NCBI GenBank assembly: GCA_021793535.1
Contig: JAJYSO010000084.1
Coordinates: 1-7,221, forward strand
Reading direction: 5' to 3'
DNA: 7,221 nt
Origin: Bacteroidota bacterium
GTDB lineage: Bacteria > Bacteroidota > Bacteroidia > Flavobacteriales > Flavobacteriaceae
Shown: positions 1 through 6,829 of the stretch, in pieces
How positions within the stretch are numbered: the stretch's first letter is position 1
How the letters are laid out: every line of letters begins with the position of its first letter
Made by a program: the position numbers and the translations under genes
The notes under the pieces: generated by a model
What the model was told of the DNA's origin: nothing
Database searches by the model: none
The model's input: the letters and a program-made list of their open reading frames with translations, nothing else

Positions 1-1614
1 TTTGAAATCTTTAGGGTAAACGGCACTAAATGGGGGCCTGCTCGTGTGGATATTGTATATAAAGACGGGAAAAAACAAACGATTAACTACAAAGTAATTA
101 AACCAGAAACAGAGGTGGTTGATGATTTTGGTCATTTTTTAACAACCGAGCAATGGTATGATGATCCAACTGACCCCTTTGAAAGGACACCTTCGGTGAT
201 TTCCTATGATTATGAAAAGAAGGAAAAGGTCCTGCAGGACCCTAGGGTGTGGGTGGCAGGGCTTAGTGATGAAGCGGGGGCGGGAAGTTGGTTAGGAGCA
301 ATCATGAAGCAATTGTTACGACCAAACAAAGCAGAAGTTATAAAACTCGAGAGGTTTATAAATGAAACTCTATGGGGAGGAATCCAGTATGATCGCGGCG
401 ATAGTATTTATGGAGTAAAAAAGAGTGTTTTCTACTACGAACCCAAAACGATGCCACAAGGGAGCTACCACAAGGAGATTGATTATAGTAGCTGGTCAAG
501 TTGGGATAAAGAAGAAGCCGATAATCCTGGGAGATCATATAATTATCCTCACGTTACCGCAGCCTATTGGGTAATGTATCGCCTAGCAAACTATTATGAG
601 GGGTTCATTACAAGTCATAAAGCAAGTTGGTTCCTAAGCCAGGCCTATCATACCGCCATGGCTATGGATCGTCTAGCCCCGTATTACGCTCAATTCGGAC
701 AAATGGAAGGAACGATATTTCTTGAGCTATTAAAGGATCTGATCCGAGAAGGAGAAAGTGAAAAGGCCAATAAACTAACACAAATCATGAAAAAGAGGAT
801 GCAGGTATGGGATTCGATTAAATTTCCTTTTGGCAGCGAAATGCCTTGGGACTCAACAGGACAAGAAGAGGTGTTCATGTGGTCGGATTATTTTGGATAT
901 GATGACAAGGCCAAAATAACCTTGAACGCCATTCTCGCCTATATGCCTAGTATGCCACACTGGGCCTATAACGGGAGTGCAAGGCGTTATTGGGACTTCG
1001 TGTATGCAGGAAAACTACGACGGATTGAGCGACAGCTTCACCATTATGAATCCGGCTTAAGCGCTATCCCTCTCTTAAAGCAATTCCGCACCACACCGGA
1101 AGACACCTATTTATTAAAAACGGGATATGCGGGTGTTTTAGGAGCAATATCGAATATCACAAAAGACGGTTTTGGGCCATCTGCCTTTCATTCCTTTCCT
1201 TCTACCTTGGCCATAGACGGAATTTCCGGAGACTATGGAAGTGGGTTTTTGGGCTATGCGCTCAATTCTGGGACCTACCTTATCAATGACAAGCTTTTAG
1301 GTTGGCTCGTTTATGGAGGAAATTTAACCCATAAAAAGGAAAAAATAGAAGTACAATTGTCGACCGCTGGAAAAAACAAATTCTTTTTGGGGCCTGAAGG
1401 ATTATGGTTAACTTTGGACGCAGGTAATTTAGAAAAAGTAACATATAACCAAGCGGATAGAAAGGTAACGTTAGTGTTTGGGAAAAAAAGTGTGCATATG
1501 CCCAAAGCATATTTGAGAAGCAACAAGGACCTAGGCCTAGAGCTACCTACCTATAAAGGTGCATATATAATCGAACTGAGCACAGAGAATAAGCAAATCG
1601 AAATAGATTTGTAA
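1..1614 (+). CDS. DUF5695-like protein, C-terminal part (putative carbohydrate-active enzyme), 5'-truncated
   Basis: The reading frame is open from base 1 to the TAA at 1612-1614 (537 residues), with no stop or likely start at the left edge, so the true start lies outside the window. The GTG at 46 is an internal valine. The segment with WYDDPTDPFERTPS, followed about 30 residues later by GLSDEAGAGSW, resembles what I remember of DUF5695 proteins of Bacteroidota and fungi, which are roughly 850-950 residues long. The middle is rich in Trp, Tyr and helix-forming stretches, as in alpha/alpha-toroid glycosidases. The last 150 or so residues alternate in a beta-strand pattern (FFLGPEGLWLTLDAG), suggesting a terminal beta-sandwich. 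Any signal peptide would be outside the window. Family membership is from memory of motifs; hydrolase activity is inferred. The downstream AraR-type regulator supports a sugar-related role. No catalytic residues can be assigned from this sequence alone. Confidence 0.62.
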   Translation, partial: FEIFRVNGTKWGPARVDIVYKDGKKQTINYKVIKPETEVVDDFGHFLTTEQWYDDPTDPFERTPSVISYDYEKKEKVLQDPRVWVAGLSDEAGAGSWLGAIMKQLLRPNKAEVIKLERFINETLWGGIQYDRGDSIYGVKKSVFYYEPKTMPQGSYHKEIDYSSWSSWDKEEADNPGRSYNYPHVTAAYWVMYRLANYYEGFITSHKASWFLSQAYHTAMAMDRLAPYYAQFGQMEGTIFLELLKDLIREGESEKANKLTQIMKKRMQVWDSIKFPFGSEMPWDSTGQEEVFMWSDYFGYDDKAKITLNAILAYMPSMPHWAYNGSARRYWDFVYAGKLRRIERQLHHYESGLSAIPLLKQFRTTPEDTYLLKTGYAGVLGAISNITKDGFGPSAFHSFPSTLAIDGISGDYGSGFLGYALNSGTYLINDKLLGWLVYGGNLTHKKEKIEVQLSTAGKNKFFLGPEGLWLTLDAGNLEKVTYNQADRKVTLVFGKKSVHMPKAYLRSNKDLGLELPTYKGAYIIELSTENKQIEIDL

Positions 1615-1662
1615 TCGCTTAGTTTCTTTTTGTTTGAGCTTGATGATATATAGAGTTGCAGC

Positions 1663-1685
1663 GGTTTTTACCTCTTGTAAAAATT
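1663..1685 (+). terminator. weak A/T-rich hairpin after the DUF5695-like gene
   Basis: GGTTTTTAC (1663-1671) can pair with GTAAAAATT (1677-1685) around a 5-nt loop. This gives nine pairs, of which two are G-U and most are A-U. It lies about 50 nt after the stop codon. It has no clean U-tract, so it may be a poor terminator, an RNA 3'-end structure or chance. Nothing else is evident in the 168-nt gap apart from a short upstream reading frame near its end. I found no convincing TAnnTTTG/TTTG promoter pair there. Confidence 0.22.
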
Positions 1686-1750
1686 TCTGATTGTGCATTT
1701 CATCCCCTGAGTTTCTGGCTGTTTACTTTCATTTATCCGCATAAATTCAC

Positions 1751-1786
1751 ATGCCTGCTTTTGAGACAATGAAATATAGATTATGA
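1751..1786 (+). promoter_or_regulatory. 11-codon upstream reading frame overlapping the regulator start
   Basis: ATG at 1751 opens an 11-codon frame (MPAFETMKYRL) whose TGA stop at 1784-1786 overlaps the regulator's ATG (1783-1785) in an ATGA arrangement. A second in-frame ATG lies at 1769. The overlap geometry is the kind used for translational coupling. The frame is very short and has no ribosome-binding motif, so chance is the leading explanation. Confidence 0.15.
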
Positions 1787-2466
1787 TTCCATCCTACAAT
1801 AATGAAGATAAAATTTTAGTTGCAGTTGATTGTATCATTTTTGGATTTGACAAGGAGGATTTAAAAATACTCCTGATTAAAAGAAACTTTGAACCCAAAA
1901 AAGGGCACTGGTCATTAATGGGGGGATTCCTCAAAAAAAACGAGAACCTCAATGTTGCTGCGAATCGGATTTTATTTCAATTGACCGGGTTGGACGATAT
2001 TTATATGGAGCAACTTTTTGCCTTTAGTGAAGTAAATAGAGATCCCGCAGAGCGAACAATTTCAGTAGCTTATTACGCCTTAATCAATATAAAAGAAGAC
2101 CATTCACTGGATAACTTTCCGGCCAAATGGTTTAGTGTCAACGAGCTGCCGGAAATTATTTTTGACCATCCTGAAATGATTCAGCGGGCGATAAAGAGAT
2201 TGCGGTATAGGGTATCCAAACAACCCATTGGCTTTGAATTACTTCCCACTAAATTTACCATGAGGCAACTCCAAAAACTTTATGAATCCATCCTCGGACA
2301 AAAATTGGATAAGCGGAATTTTATAAATAAAATCAACTCTTTGGATATCCTGATCAAACTAAAAGAAAAGGATATGAGCTCTTCTCGAAAAGGCTCCTTT
2401 TTGTATATGTTTGATGAACAAAAGTATAAATCTAAACTCGAAAATGGTTTTATTTTTAAATTATAA
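1783..2466 (+). CDS. AraR/NrtR-type Nudix-domain transcriptional regulator
   Basis: A 227-residue protein with an N-terminal Nudix-like domain (about residues 9-125) and a C-terminal winged helix (about 150-225). The Nudix box region starts at Gly48 and keeps Glu54, Arg62 and Gly69. The catalytic REUxEE positions read R-I-L-F-Q-L (62-67), so all three of its acidic positions are lost and hydrolysis is unlikely. The C-terminal stretch with LLPTKFTMRQLQKLYE and LDKRNFINKI matches the winged-helix signature I know from NrtR and from Bacteroides AraR (BT0354), where the Nudix fold senses a ligand (ADP-ribose or arabinose). It therefore probably binds DNA and responds to a sugar or nucleotide-sugar metabolite. 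It lies 168 nt downstream of the DUF5695-like gene on the same strand, suggesting local control of that locus. The ligand and regulon are inferred. The start is preceded by A/T-rich sequence with no Shine-Dalgarno motif, as is usual in Bacteroidota. Confidence 0.85.
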   Translation: MIPSYNNEDKILVAVDCIIFGFDKEDLKILLIKRNFEPKKGHWSLMGGFLKKNENLNVAANRILFQLTGLDDIYMEQLFAFSEVNRDPAERTISVAYYALINIKEDHSLDNFPAKWFSVNELPEIIFDHPEMIQRAIKRLRYRVSKQPIGFELLPTKFTMRQLQKLYESILGQKLDKRNFINKINSLDILIKLKEKDMSSSRKGSFLYMFDEQKYKSKLENGFIFKL

Positions 2467-2494
2467 TCAATGCATCATAAAGGGATAAGTGGAC

Positions 2495-2517
2495 CTCTTT
2501 AAAAGAGAGTTTACTCT
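2495..2517. terminator. possible bidirectional terminator at convergent gene ends
   Basis: The 44-nt gap between the converging regulator and kinase genes contains CTCTT (2495-2499) pairing with AAGAG (2503-2507). An overlapping alternative pairs AGAG (2506-2509) with CTCT (2514-2517) and reaches into the kinase stop codon. Both stems are short and could be used from either strand. There is no strong U-tract on either side, so this is a weak call that rests mostly on position. Confidence 0.27.
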
Positions 2518-3362
2518 AAATCTTCTTGAAATTTCTTAATCAATCCGTCAATAGGCCTTTGAATAATCGTTCCCTCGATAAGCCCTTTCTCTTTTAACAA
2601 CTCCCTGATGATCCCCTCAGAATAATAGGCTATAGAACCTACAAAGTGAATGGGAACTTCACGGCTTTTCGGATAAGGCAAAACACGAGATGTGATAAAG
2701 TCCAGTAGCCCTTCTTTTAAAAGCTCCTGAAAATAGGAGGGAAGGGGCGTTTTCTTAAAAATAAACCGGGCAAAAGTGGCCAAATAGGTATTTGGATGTT
2801 CTTTTTGGTAAAGATTATACCGCATATGAGCCGGGTCCAAATCGTATTCCTGTTCAAATTCACGAGCAATATTTGAAGGCATCACGCTATAAAAATAATC
2901 TCTTATCAGCTGCTTTCCAAAATAATTTCCACTGGCTTCGTCCATTACTGCATAGCCAAGTGCCGGAGCACTCGACTTCAATTCCTTCCCATCGAAATAG
3001 CAGGAATTTGAACCGGTTCCCAAAATACAAACAATTCCAGGTTGTCGGGTCACCGCATAACAAGCTGCATATAAATCTCCTTTCACCTCGCAACGGCTCC
3101 CGGTGAAATAGTTCTTAAAAAATCGCACCAATTTAGTTTGGCTTTTAGAGGTGCCACAGCCCGCCCCGTAAAAATACACTGCGGCTACCTTCCCTTTTAT
3201 ATGTGTGATTTTTTCGTTCTCAGCAATGCGTTGATGTATTTTTTGTGTGCTTAAAACAGTCGGATTCAAGCCTAGCGTTTGCGTTTTAAATACAACCTCT
3301 CGATCCTGATTAAGAGCTATCCAGTCACATTTAGTCGATCCTCCGTCGGCGATTAGAATCAT
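2511..3362 (-). CDS. BadF/BadG/BcrA/BcrD-type ATPase, N-acetylglucosamine kinase-like sugar kinase
   Basis: A 283-residue ASKHA-fold kinase expected to use ATP to phosphorylate a sugar, most plausibly an amino sugar such as N-acetylglucosamine, in the cytoplasm. The N-terminal phosphate-1 loop is DGGSTKCDW (6-14). GAGCGTSKS (66-74) follows. Asp96 in VKGDLYAA aligns by eye with the catalytic Asp of mammalian NAGK. LGTGSNS (114-120) is the phosphate-2 loop. The GDEGS-like motif reads VMDEASG (139-145), and VGSIAYYSEG (241-250) lies in the adenosine region. Length is normal for the Bacteroidota branch. The start fits because the phosphate loop must lie within the first ten residues. It is the last gene of the minus-strand block, 66 nt after gap and in the same direction, so cotranscription with pfkA and gap is likely. 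I recall this order in flavobacteria. The family is secure; the substrate is not shown by sequence. Confidence 0.85.
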   Translation of the reverse strand: MILIADGGSTKCDWIALNQDREVVFKTQTLGLNPTVLSTQKIHQRIAENEKITHIKGKVAAVYFYGAGCGTSKSQTKLVRFFKNYFTGSRCEVKGDLYAACYAVTRQPGIVCILGTGSNSCYFDGKELKSSAPALGYAVMDEASGNYFGKQLIRDYFYSVMPSNIAREFEQEYDLDPAHMRYNLYQKEHPNTYLATFARFIFKKTPLPSYFQELLKEGLLDFITSRVLPYPKSREVPIHFVGSIAYYSEGIIRELLKEKGLIEGTIIQRPIDGLIKKFQEDLE

Positions 3363-3428
3363 AATAACAATAGTAGGATTTTCTGTTACATTTGGTCTTT
3401 TGGAATCAGTAAGATAAGGTATTATTTT

Positions 3429-4424
3429 TTATAATCCGGCAAAATACAAGGTCAAATCCACCAATCTACAAGAATAGCCATACTCATTATCATACCAAGC
3501 AACCAACTTATAAAAATTAGGGTTTAATTCCATACTGGCCGCTGCATCAAAAATACTGCTATACGTACTGGATCGAAAATCTTGTGAAACCAATTCCTCT
3601 TCGGTATACGCCAAATACCCCTTCATTTCCTTTTCAGCAGCTTCTTTTAGGGTTTGTTTAATCTCTTCCAGGCTCGTTTTTTTCTCGGATCTAAACGTGA
3701 GATCGACTACAGATACATCATCTGTTGGGACGCGAAATGCCATCCCTGTGAGCCTTCCTTCCAACTCGGGGATTACTTTGGTTACAGCCATGGCAGCTCC
3801 GGTTGAAGTCGGAATAATATTATTTAATGCCGAGCGGCCCATCCTATAGTTTTTCTTTGCAGGCATATCCACGGTAGATTGTGATGCGGTTACCGCGTGA
3901 ATAGTCGTCATCAACCCCTCTTTAATTCCGAAATGATCGTGAACCACCTTAGCTAAGGTTGCCAAACAATTGGTCGTACACGAAGCATTGGATATAATTT
4001 TTGCATCTGCTTGTACTTCCTTGTGGTTAACCCCCATAATGTACATTGGGGCATCTTCTGATGGGGCAGAAATAACCACTTTTTTAGCGCCGGCTTTTAA
4101 ATGGGCAGCAGCTTTTTCGTGAGATTTAAAAAAGCCTGTACACTCCAATACGACCTCCGCTTGTACCTTATCCCATTGTAAGGTCTCTGGATTGCTCTGC
4201 GCCGTTACGCGTATGCTGTTTCCATCGACAACGAGATTGCTGTCCTTAATTTCAATTTTACCATCAAATCTCCCGTGAACAGTATCGTATTTGAGAAGGT
4301 AGGCCAACTGCTCAATAGGCACCAAATCATTGATGGCAACCACCTTTACATTTTCTTTTTGGGACAGGATCCGAAAAGCAATCCGACCAATCCGACCAAA
4401 TCCATTTATAGCTATGTTTGTCAT
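3429..4424 (-). CDS. gap: glyceraldehyde-3-phosphate dehydrogenase (NAD-dependent type I)
   Basis: A 331-residue, full-length GAPDH, a cytosolic tetramer in the family, converting glyceraldehyde 3-phosphate, NAD+ and phosphate to 1,3-bisphosphoglycerate and NADH. The Rossmann motif NGFGRIGR is at 7-14. Asp33 in INDL is the residue that favours NAD over NADP. SNASCTTNC (145-153) carries catalytic Cys149, and His176 in TTIHAVTA is its partner. RVPTDDVSVVDL (231-242) and WYDNEYGYS (310-318) are family signatures. The S-loop is unusual: positions 185-196 read VDMPAKKNYRMG where the common form is VDGPSxKDWRGG. It begins 13 nt after the pfkA stop in the same direction, so the two genes almost certainly share an mRNA. 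Many Bacteroidota carry more than one GAPDH, so this may be one of two paralogues; that cannot be tested here. The gap between the genes is A/T-rich with no ribosome-binding motif. Confidence 0.96.
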   Translation of the reverse strand: MTNIAINGFGRIGRIAFRILSQKENVKVVAINDLVPIEQLAYLLKYDTVHGRFDGKIEIKDSNLVVDGNSIRVTAQSNPETLQWDKVQAEVVLECTGFFKSHEKAAAHLKAGAKKVVISAPSEDAPMYIMGVNHKEVQADAKIISNASCTTNCLATLAKVVHDHFGIKEGLMTTIHAVTASQSTVDMPAKKNYRMGRSALNNIIPTSTGAAMAVTKVIPELEGRLTGMAFRVPTDDVSVVDLTFRSEKKTSLEEIKQTLKEAAEKEMKGYLAYTEEELVSQDFRSSTYSSIFDAAASMELNPNFYKLVAWYDNEYGYSCRLVDLTLYFAGL

Positions 4425-4437
4425 TGTTTCTTATTTT

Positions 4438-5430
4438 TTAAATTTTCGTGATTTCCGCTACGTGAAGTAATTCTTCATTAATCTTACTCCGGTTGGTCAA
4501 AGACTCTTCGAACGTAGCGGTCACCATGTCTTTATTGCGAATACCAACCATCATATTGGCCGTGTGATTCAATAGGGTTTCGACTGCAAATACACCCAAT
4601 CTACTGGCCAAAACCCGATCATAACAACTGGGAGCCCCACCTCGCTGAATGTGTCCCAGCACCGTTACTCTTACTTCATATTCCGGCAGATGCTTCATGA
4701 TATATTTCGACAACCGGATGATATTCTTACCGGTACGTTTTCCCTCGGAAACCACGACAATACTAGAGGTTTTTCCAGATTTCTGACTCTGCTTAAGGGA
4801 TTTGATTAAACGCTCCTTCCCCAGGTTCTGTTCGGGGATAAGAATCTCTTCAGCACCCGCACCAATTCCTGCACTCACGGCAATATCTCCGGCATTACGT
4901 CCCATGACTTCCACTAAAAAGAGCCGGTTGTGTGAACTGGCTGTATCCCTAATCTTATCGATAGCCTCGATAACGGTGTTTAAAGCGGTATCATAACCAA
5001 TGGTTTGATCCGTTCCATTGATATCATTGTCAATAGTGGCCGGAATCCCGATGACCGGAAATTGATGTTCCTCCCCCAATATCTGTGCGCCTTTAAGAGA
5101 ACCGTTTCCTCCAATCACAATCAACGCATCTACTTGTTCATCCCGTAGATTTTGAAAAGCAAGTGCTCTTCCTTCTTCGGTTAGAAAACGGTCAGAGCGC
5201 GTAGATTTAAGAAAAGTGCCCCCGCGATTAATCAGGTTTTTAACAGACCGCGCATCCAATACCTTAAATTCCTTCTCGATTAGTCCTTCAAATCCTCTAA
5301 AAACTCCTGTGCATTGAACATTGTAATATGCGCAACAACGCACTACTGCGCGAATACTCGCATTCATACCGGGAGCATCGCCTCCAGAGGTTAAAACGGC
5401 AATATGTTTGGGTGTTTCTGTCATAACCAT
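4438..5430 (-). CDS. pfkA: ATP-dependent 6-phosphofructokinase
   Basis: A 330-residue bacterial-type PFK that phosphorylates fructose 6-phosphate to fructose 1,6-bisphosphate, the committed glycolytic step. Visible motifs are TSGGDAPGMN (14-23), GGTFLKSTR (70-78), TIDND (132-136) with catalytic Asp134, SSHNR (165-169), VEVMGRNAGD (173-182), SEG (228-230) and VLGHIQRGG (257-265). Gly110 corresponds to E. coli Gly104, which argues for ATP rather than pyrophosphate. Two departures stand out. The usual GGDGS nucleotide/Mg motif is GGNGS (Asn109, E. coli Asp103), and PGTIDND is PATIDND. Effector-site arginines matching E. coli R21, R25 and R154 remain (27, 31, 161), but the R54 position is Glu, so allostery may differ. 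Met1 and Met3 are both possible starts; ATG at 5424 gives a more typical N-terminus. It leads the pfkA-gap-kinase cluster. Confidence 0.96.
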   Translation of the reverse strand: MVMTETPKHIAVLTSGGDAPGMNASIRAVVRCCAYYNVQCTGVFRGFEGLIEKEFKVLDARSVKNLINRGGTFLKSTRSDRFLTEEGRALAFQNLRDEQVDALIVIGGNGSLKGAQILGEEHQFPVIGIPATIDNDINGTDQTIGYDTALNTVIEAIDKIRDTASSHNRLFLVEVMGRNAGDIAVSAGIGAGAEEILIPEQNLGKERLIKSLKQSQKSGKTSSIVVVSEGKRTGKNIIRLSKYIMKHLPEYEVRVTVLGHIQRGGAPSCYDRVLASRLGVFAVETLLNHTANMMVGIRNKDMVTATFEESLTNRSKINEELLHVAEITKI

Positions 5431-5459
5431 ATTGATGAAATTCTAAAATCAAACAAAGA

Positions 5460-5519
5460 GAACCTTCAACGAAAAGGTTCCATAAAAGTAGCCCCTCATC
5501 CTTAACGCAAGAGGTGCTA
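5460..5519 (-). terminator. tandem hairpins between ilvE and pfkA (terminator or attenuator candidate)
   Basis: The 116-nt gap holds two inverted repeats. GAACCTT (5460-5466) and AAGGTTC (5474-5480) form a perfect 7-bp stem with a 7-nt loop. On the minus strand it is followed by a T-rich stretch (TCTTTGTTTGATTTT), which suits transcription running from ilvE. Upstream on that strand, TAGCCCCTC (5489-5497) pairs with GAGGTGCTA (5511-5519) with one mismatch, followed on the minus strand by CTTTTAT. Together they could end the ilvE transcript or structure the 5' leader of pfkA. I could not find a matching TAnnTTTG promoter element for pfkA here, so termination and attenuation remain equally open. 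Confidence 0.42.
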
Positions 5520-5546
5520 TCCCTGTAAATTAAAAATAGAGTCTGA

Positions 5547-6623
5547 TCAAGCTTTAATGTGGTAGAGCCAATTGTATCGGTCTTCCACACGCCCGTATTG
5601 AATATCCTGAATGGCTTTCTTTAACGACTCGCCATAGGGGGCTTCCACATCAGGCAGTGTATAATCTTTTCCCTTATAACCGAAACCAGAAAGAGGTTGA
5701 ACTATAGCGGCTGTCCCGGCTCCAAAAATCTCTTTGAGCGTCCCTTGTCGATGGGCCTCGATAATCTCCTGAACTTTGATATCTCTTATCTCTACGGTAA
5801 TTCCTCTATCCTTTGCAAGTTGAATGAGGCTTTTACGGGTAACGCCATCTAAAATGCGATCGTTAGTCGGGGCGGTAATCAACCTATCGGCTATTCGGAA
5901 AAATACATTCATCGTTCCGGCTTCCTCCATATACTCATGGGTCTCGGAATCCGTCCAAATAATTTGTGCATAACCTTCTTTCTTGGCCAATTCGGTTGGG
6001 TAAAAAGAAGCCCCGTAATTTCCGCCGTTTTTAACATATCCAACCCCGCCGTCCGCAGATCGACTATACCGATCTTGAACCAGTACTTTAATTCCCTCTG
6101 TTCCCGGAGTGTAATAAGATTTTACAGGGCTACAGACAATGACCATCTTATATGCGGTAGCAGGAGCAGCAGAAAGCTGTGCCTCGGTGGCAAAAATAAA
6201 AGGACGGATATATAAAGAGTATCCATTTTTAGGATTAATCCAAGCCTTGTCCAAGTTTAAGAGAATGTCCAGGCCATCAAAAAAATAATCCTTTGGGAAT
6301 TCCGGCATACACATTCGTTTGGCAGATCTATTAAAGCGTTCAAAATTTTGATCAGGCCGAAATACAGATACATTGCCCTTCTCATCCTTAAAAGCCTTTA
6401 CGCCTTCAAAGATACTTTGGCCGTAATGAAAAATCTTAGAGGCGGGATCCAATTGAAAAGGTCCATATGGTTTTATCTCCGGAACCTGCCATTTTCCATC
6501 TTTGTAATCACAGACCATCATATGGTCGGTATAAAATTTTCCAAATCCTGGATTATCCGGATCCATATCTTTTAGGCGAGATTGCTTTGTCTGCGCAACC
6601 TTAAAATTATTTGCTGTATTCAT
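5547..6623 (-). CDS. ilvE: branched-chain amino-acid aminotransferase (class IV PLP enzyme)
   Basis: A 358-residue class IV aminotransferase of the longer (type II, eukaryote-like) BCAT branch. It transfers the amino group between glutamate and the 2-oxo acids of valine, leucine and isoleucine, the last step of their synthesis and first of their breakdown. HYGQSIFEGVKAF (66-78) is the conserved N-terminal signature, and YIRPFIFAT (138-146) lies in the substrate region. Lys198 in GYVKNGGNYGAS (195-206) is the PLP Schiff-base lysine. EEAGTMNVFF (233-242), ILDGVTRKS (257-265) and GAGTAAIV (301-308) complete the PLP-binding set. Length and both ends are normal for the family. The ATG is preceded by A/T-rich sequence without a Shine-Dalgarno motif. 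It is transcribed away from the tRNA-modification gene on its right and towards pfkA, from which a 116-nt hairpin-containing gap separates it, so a separate transcript is plausible. Confidence 0.95.
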   Translation of the reverse strand: MNTANNFKVAQTKQSRLKDMDPDNPGFGKFYTDHMMVCDYKDGKWQVPEIKPYGPFQLDPASKIFHYGQSIFEGVKAFKDEKGNVSVFRPDQNFERFNRSAKRMCMPEFPKDYFFDGLDILLNLDKAWINPKNGYSLYIRPFIFATEAQLSAAPATAYKMVIVCSPVKSYYTPGTEGIKVLVQDRYSRSADGGVGYVKNGGNYGASFYPTELAKKEGYAQIIWTDSETHEYMEEAGTMNVFFRIADRLITAPTNDRILDGVTRKSLIQLAKDRGITVEIRDIKVQEIIEAHRQGTLKEIFGAGTAAIVQPLSGFGYKGKDYTLPDVEAPYGESLKKAIQDIQYGRVEDRYNWLYHIKA

Positions 6624-6829
6624 TAATATTCGATTTATTTACCTTTTGAGTTTGTTTTGCTTTAGAAACTATTTTTAATTTTAGTTAAATCCTATAGGAA
6701 TAGAAAAATAACTCGTCATATTTTCATTAATTTGAGAACCTAAAAATACAAAAAATAATACAGGTTTGCTTTTAAAATTTTAATAATATAACAAAAGCGG
6801 GCTGTCCATAGCATCAGTATATTACTAAA
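6624..6829. promoter_or_regulatory. A/T-rich divergent intergenic region between ilvE and the MnmD-like gene
   Basis: These 206 nt separate two divergent starts, so they must hold promoters for both genes. The sequence is strongly A/T-rich. AACTA (6667-6671) and TAGTT (6681-6685) form a small inverted repeat, and GCTTTT (6768-6773) and AAAAGC (6793-6798) a longer-spaced one. Near-matches to the Bacteroidota -7 element exist, such as TTAATTTG (6727-6734) facing right and TATTTTTTG facing left, but none pairs with a correctly spaced -33 TTG. No exact promoter is called. Confidence 0.5.

Noticed and set aside
46..48. GTG at 46 as the start of the first gene
   Set aside because: The same frame is open through base 1 with family-like coding sequence before it, and the known family is much longer, so the gene is truncated by the window edge.
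1783..2466. An active Nudix hydrolase
   Set aside because: The catalytic glutamates of the Nudix box are replaced and a DNA-binding winged helix is present.
2792..3106. A 104-codon plus-strand open frame inside the kinase gene
   Set aside because: It is antisense to a well-supported kinase with all its motifs, and its translation shows no recognisable domain.
4438..5430. A pyrophosphate-dependent PFK reading
   Set aside because: The residue matching E. coli Gly104 is Gly110, not Asp, and the residue before TIDND is Ala, not Lys, so ATP use is favoured.
5297..5590. A 97-codon minus-strand open frame spanning the ilvE end and pfkA start
   Set aside because: It overlaps both real genes in another frame, contains no family motif, and would conflict with clear ilvE and pfkA ends.
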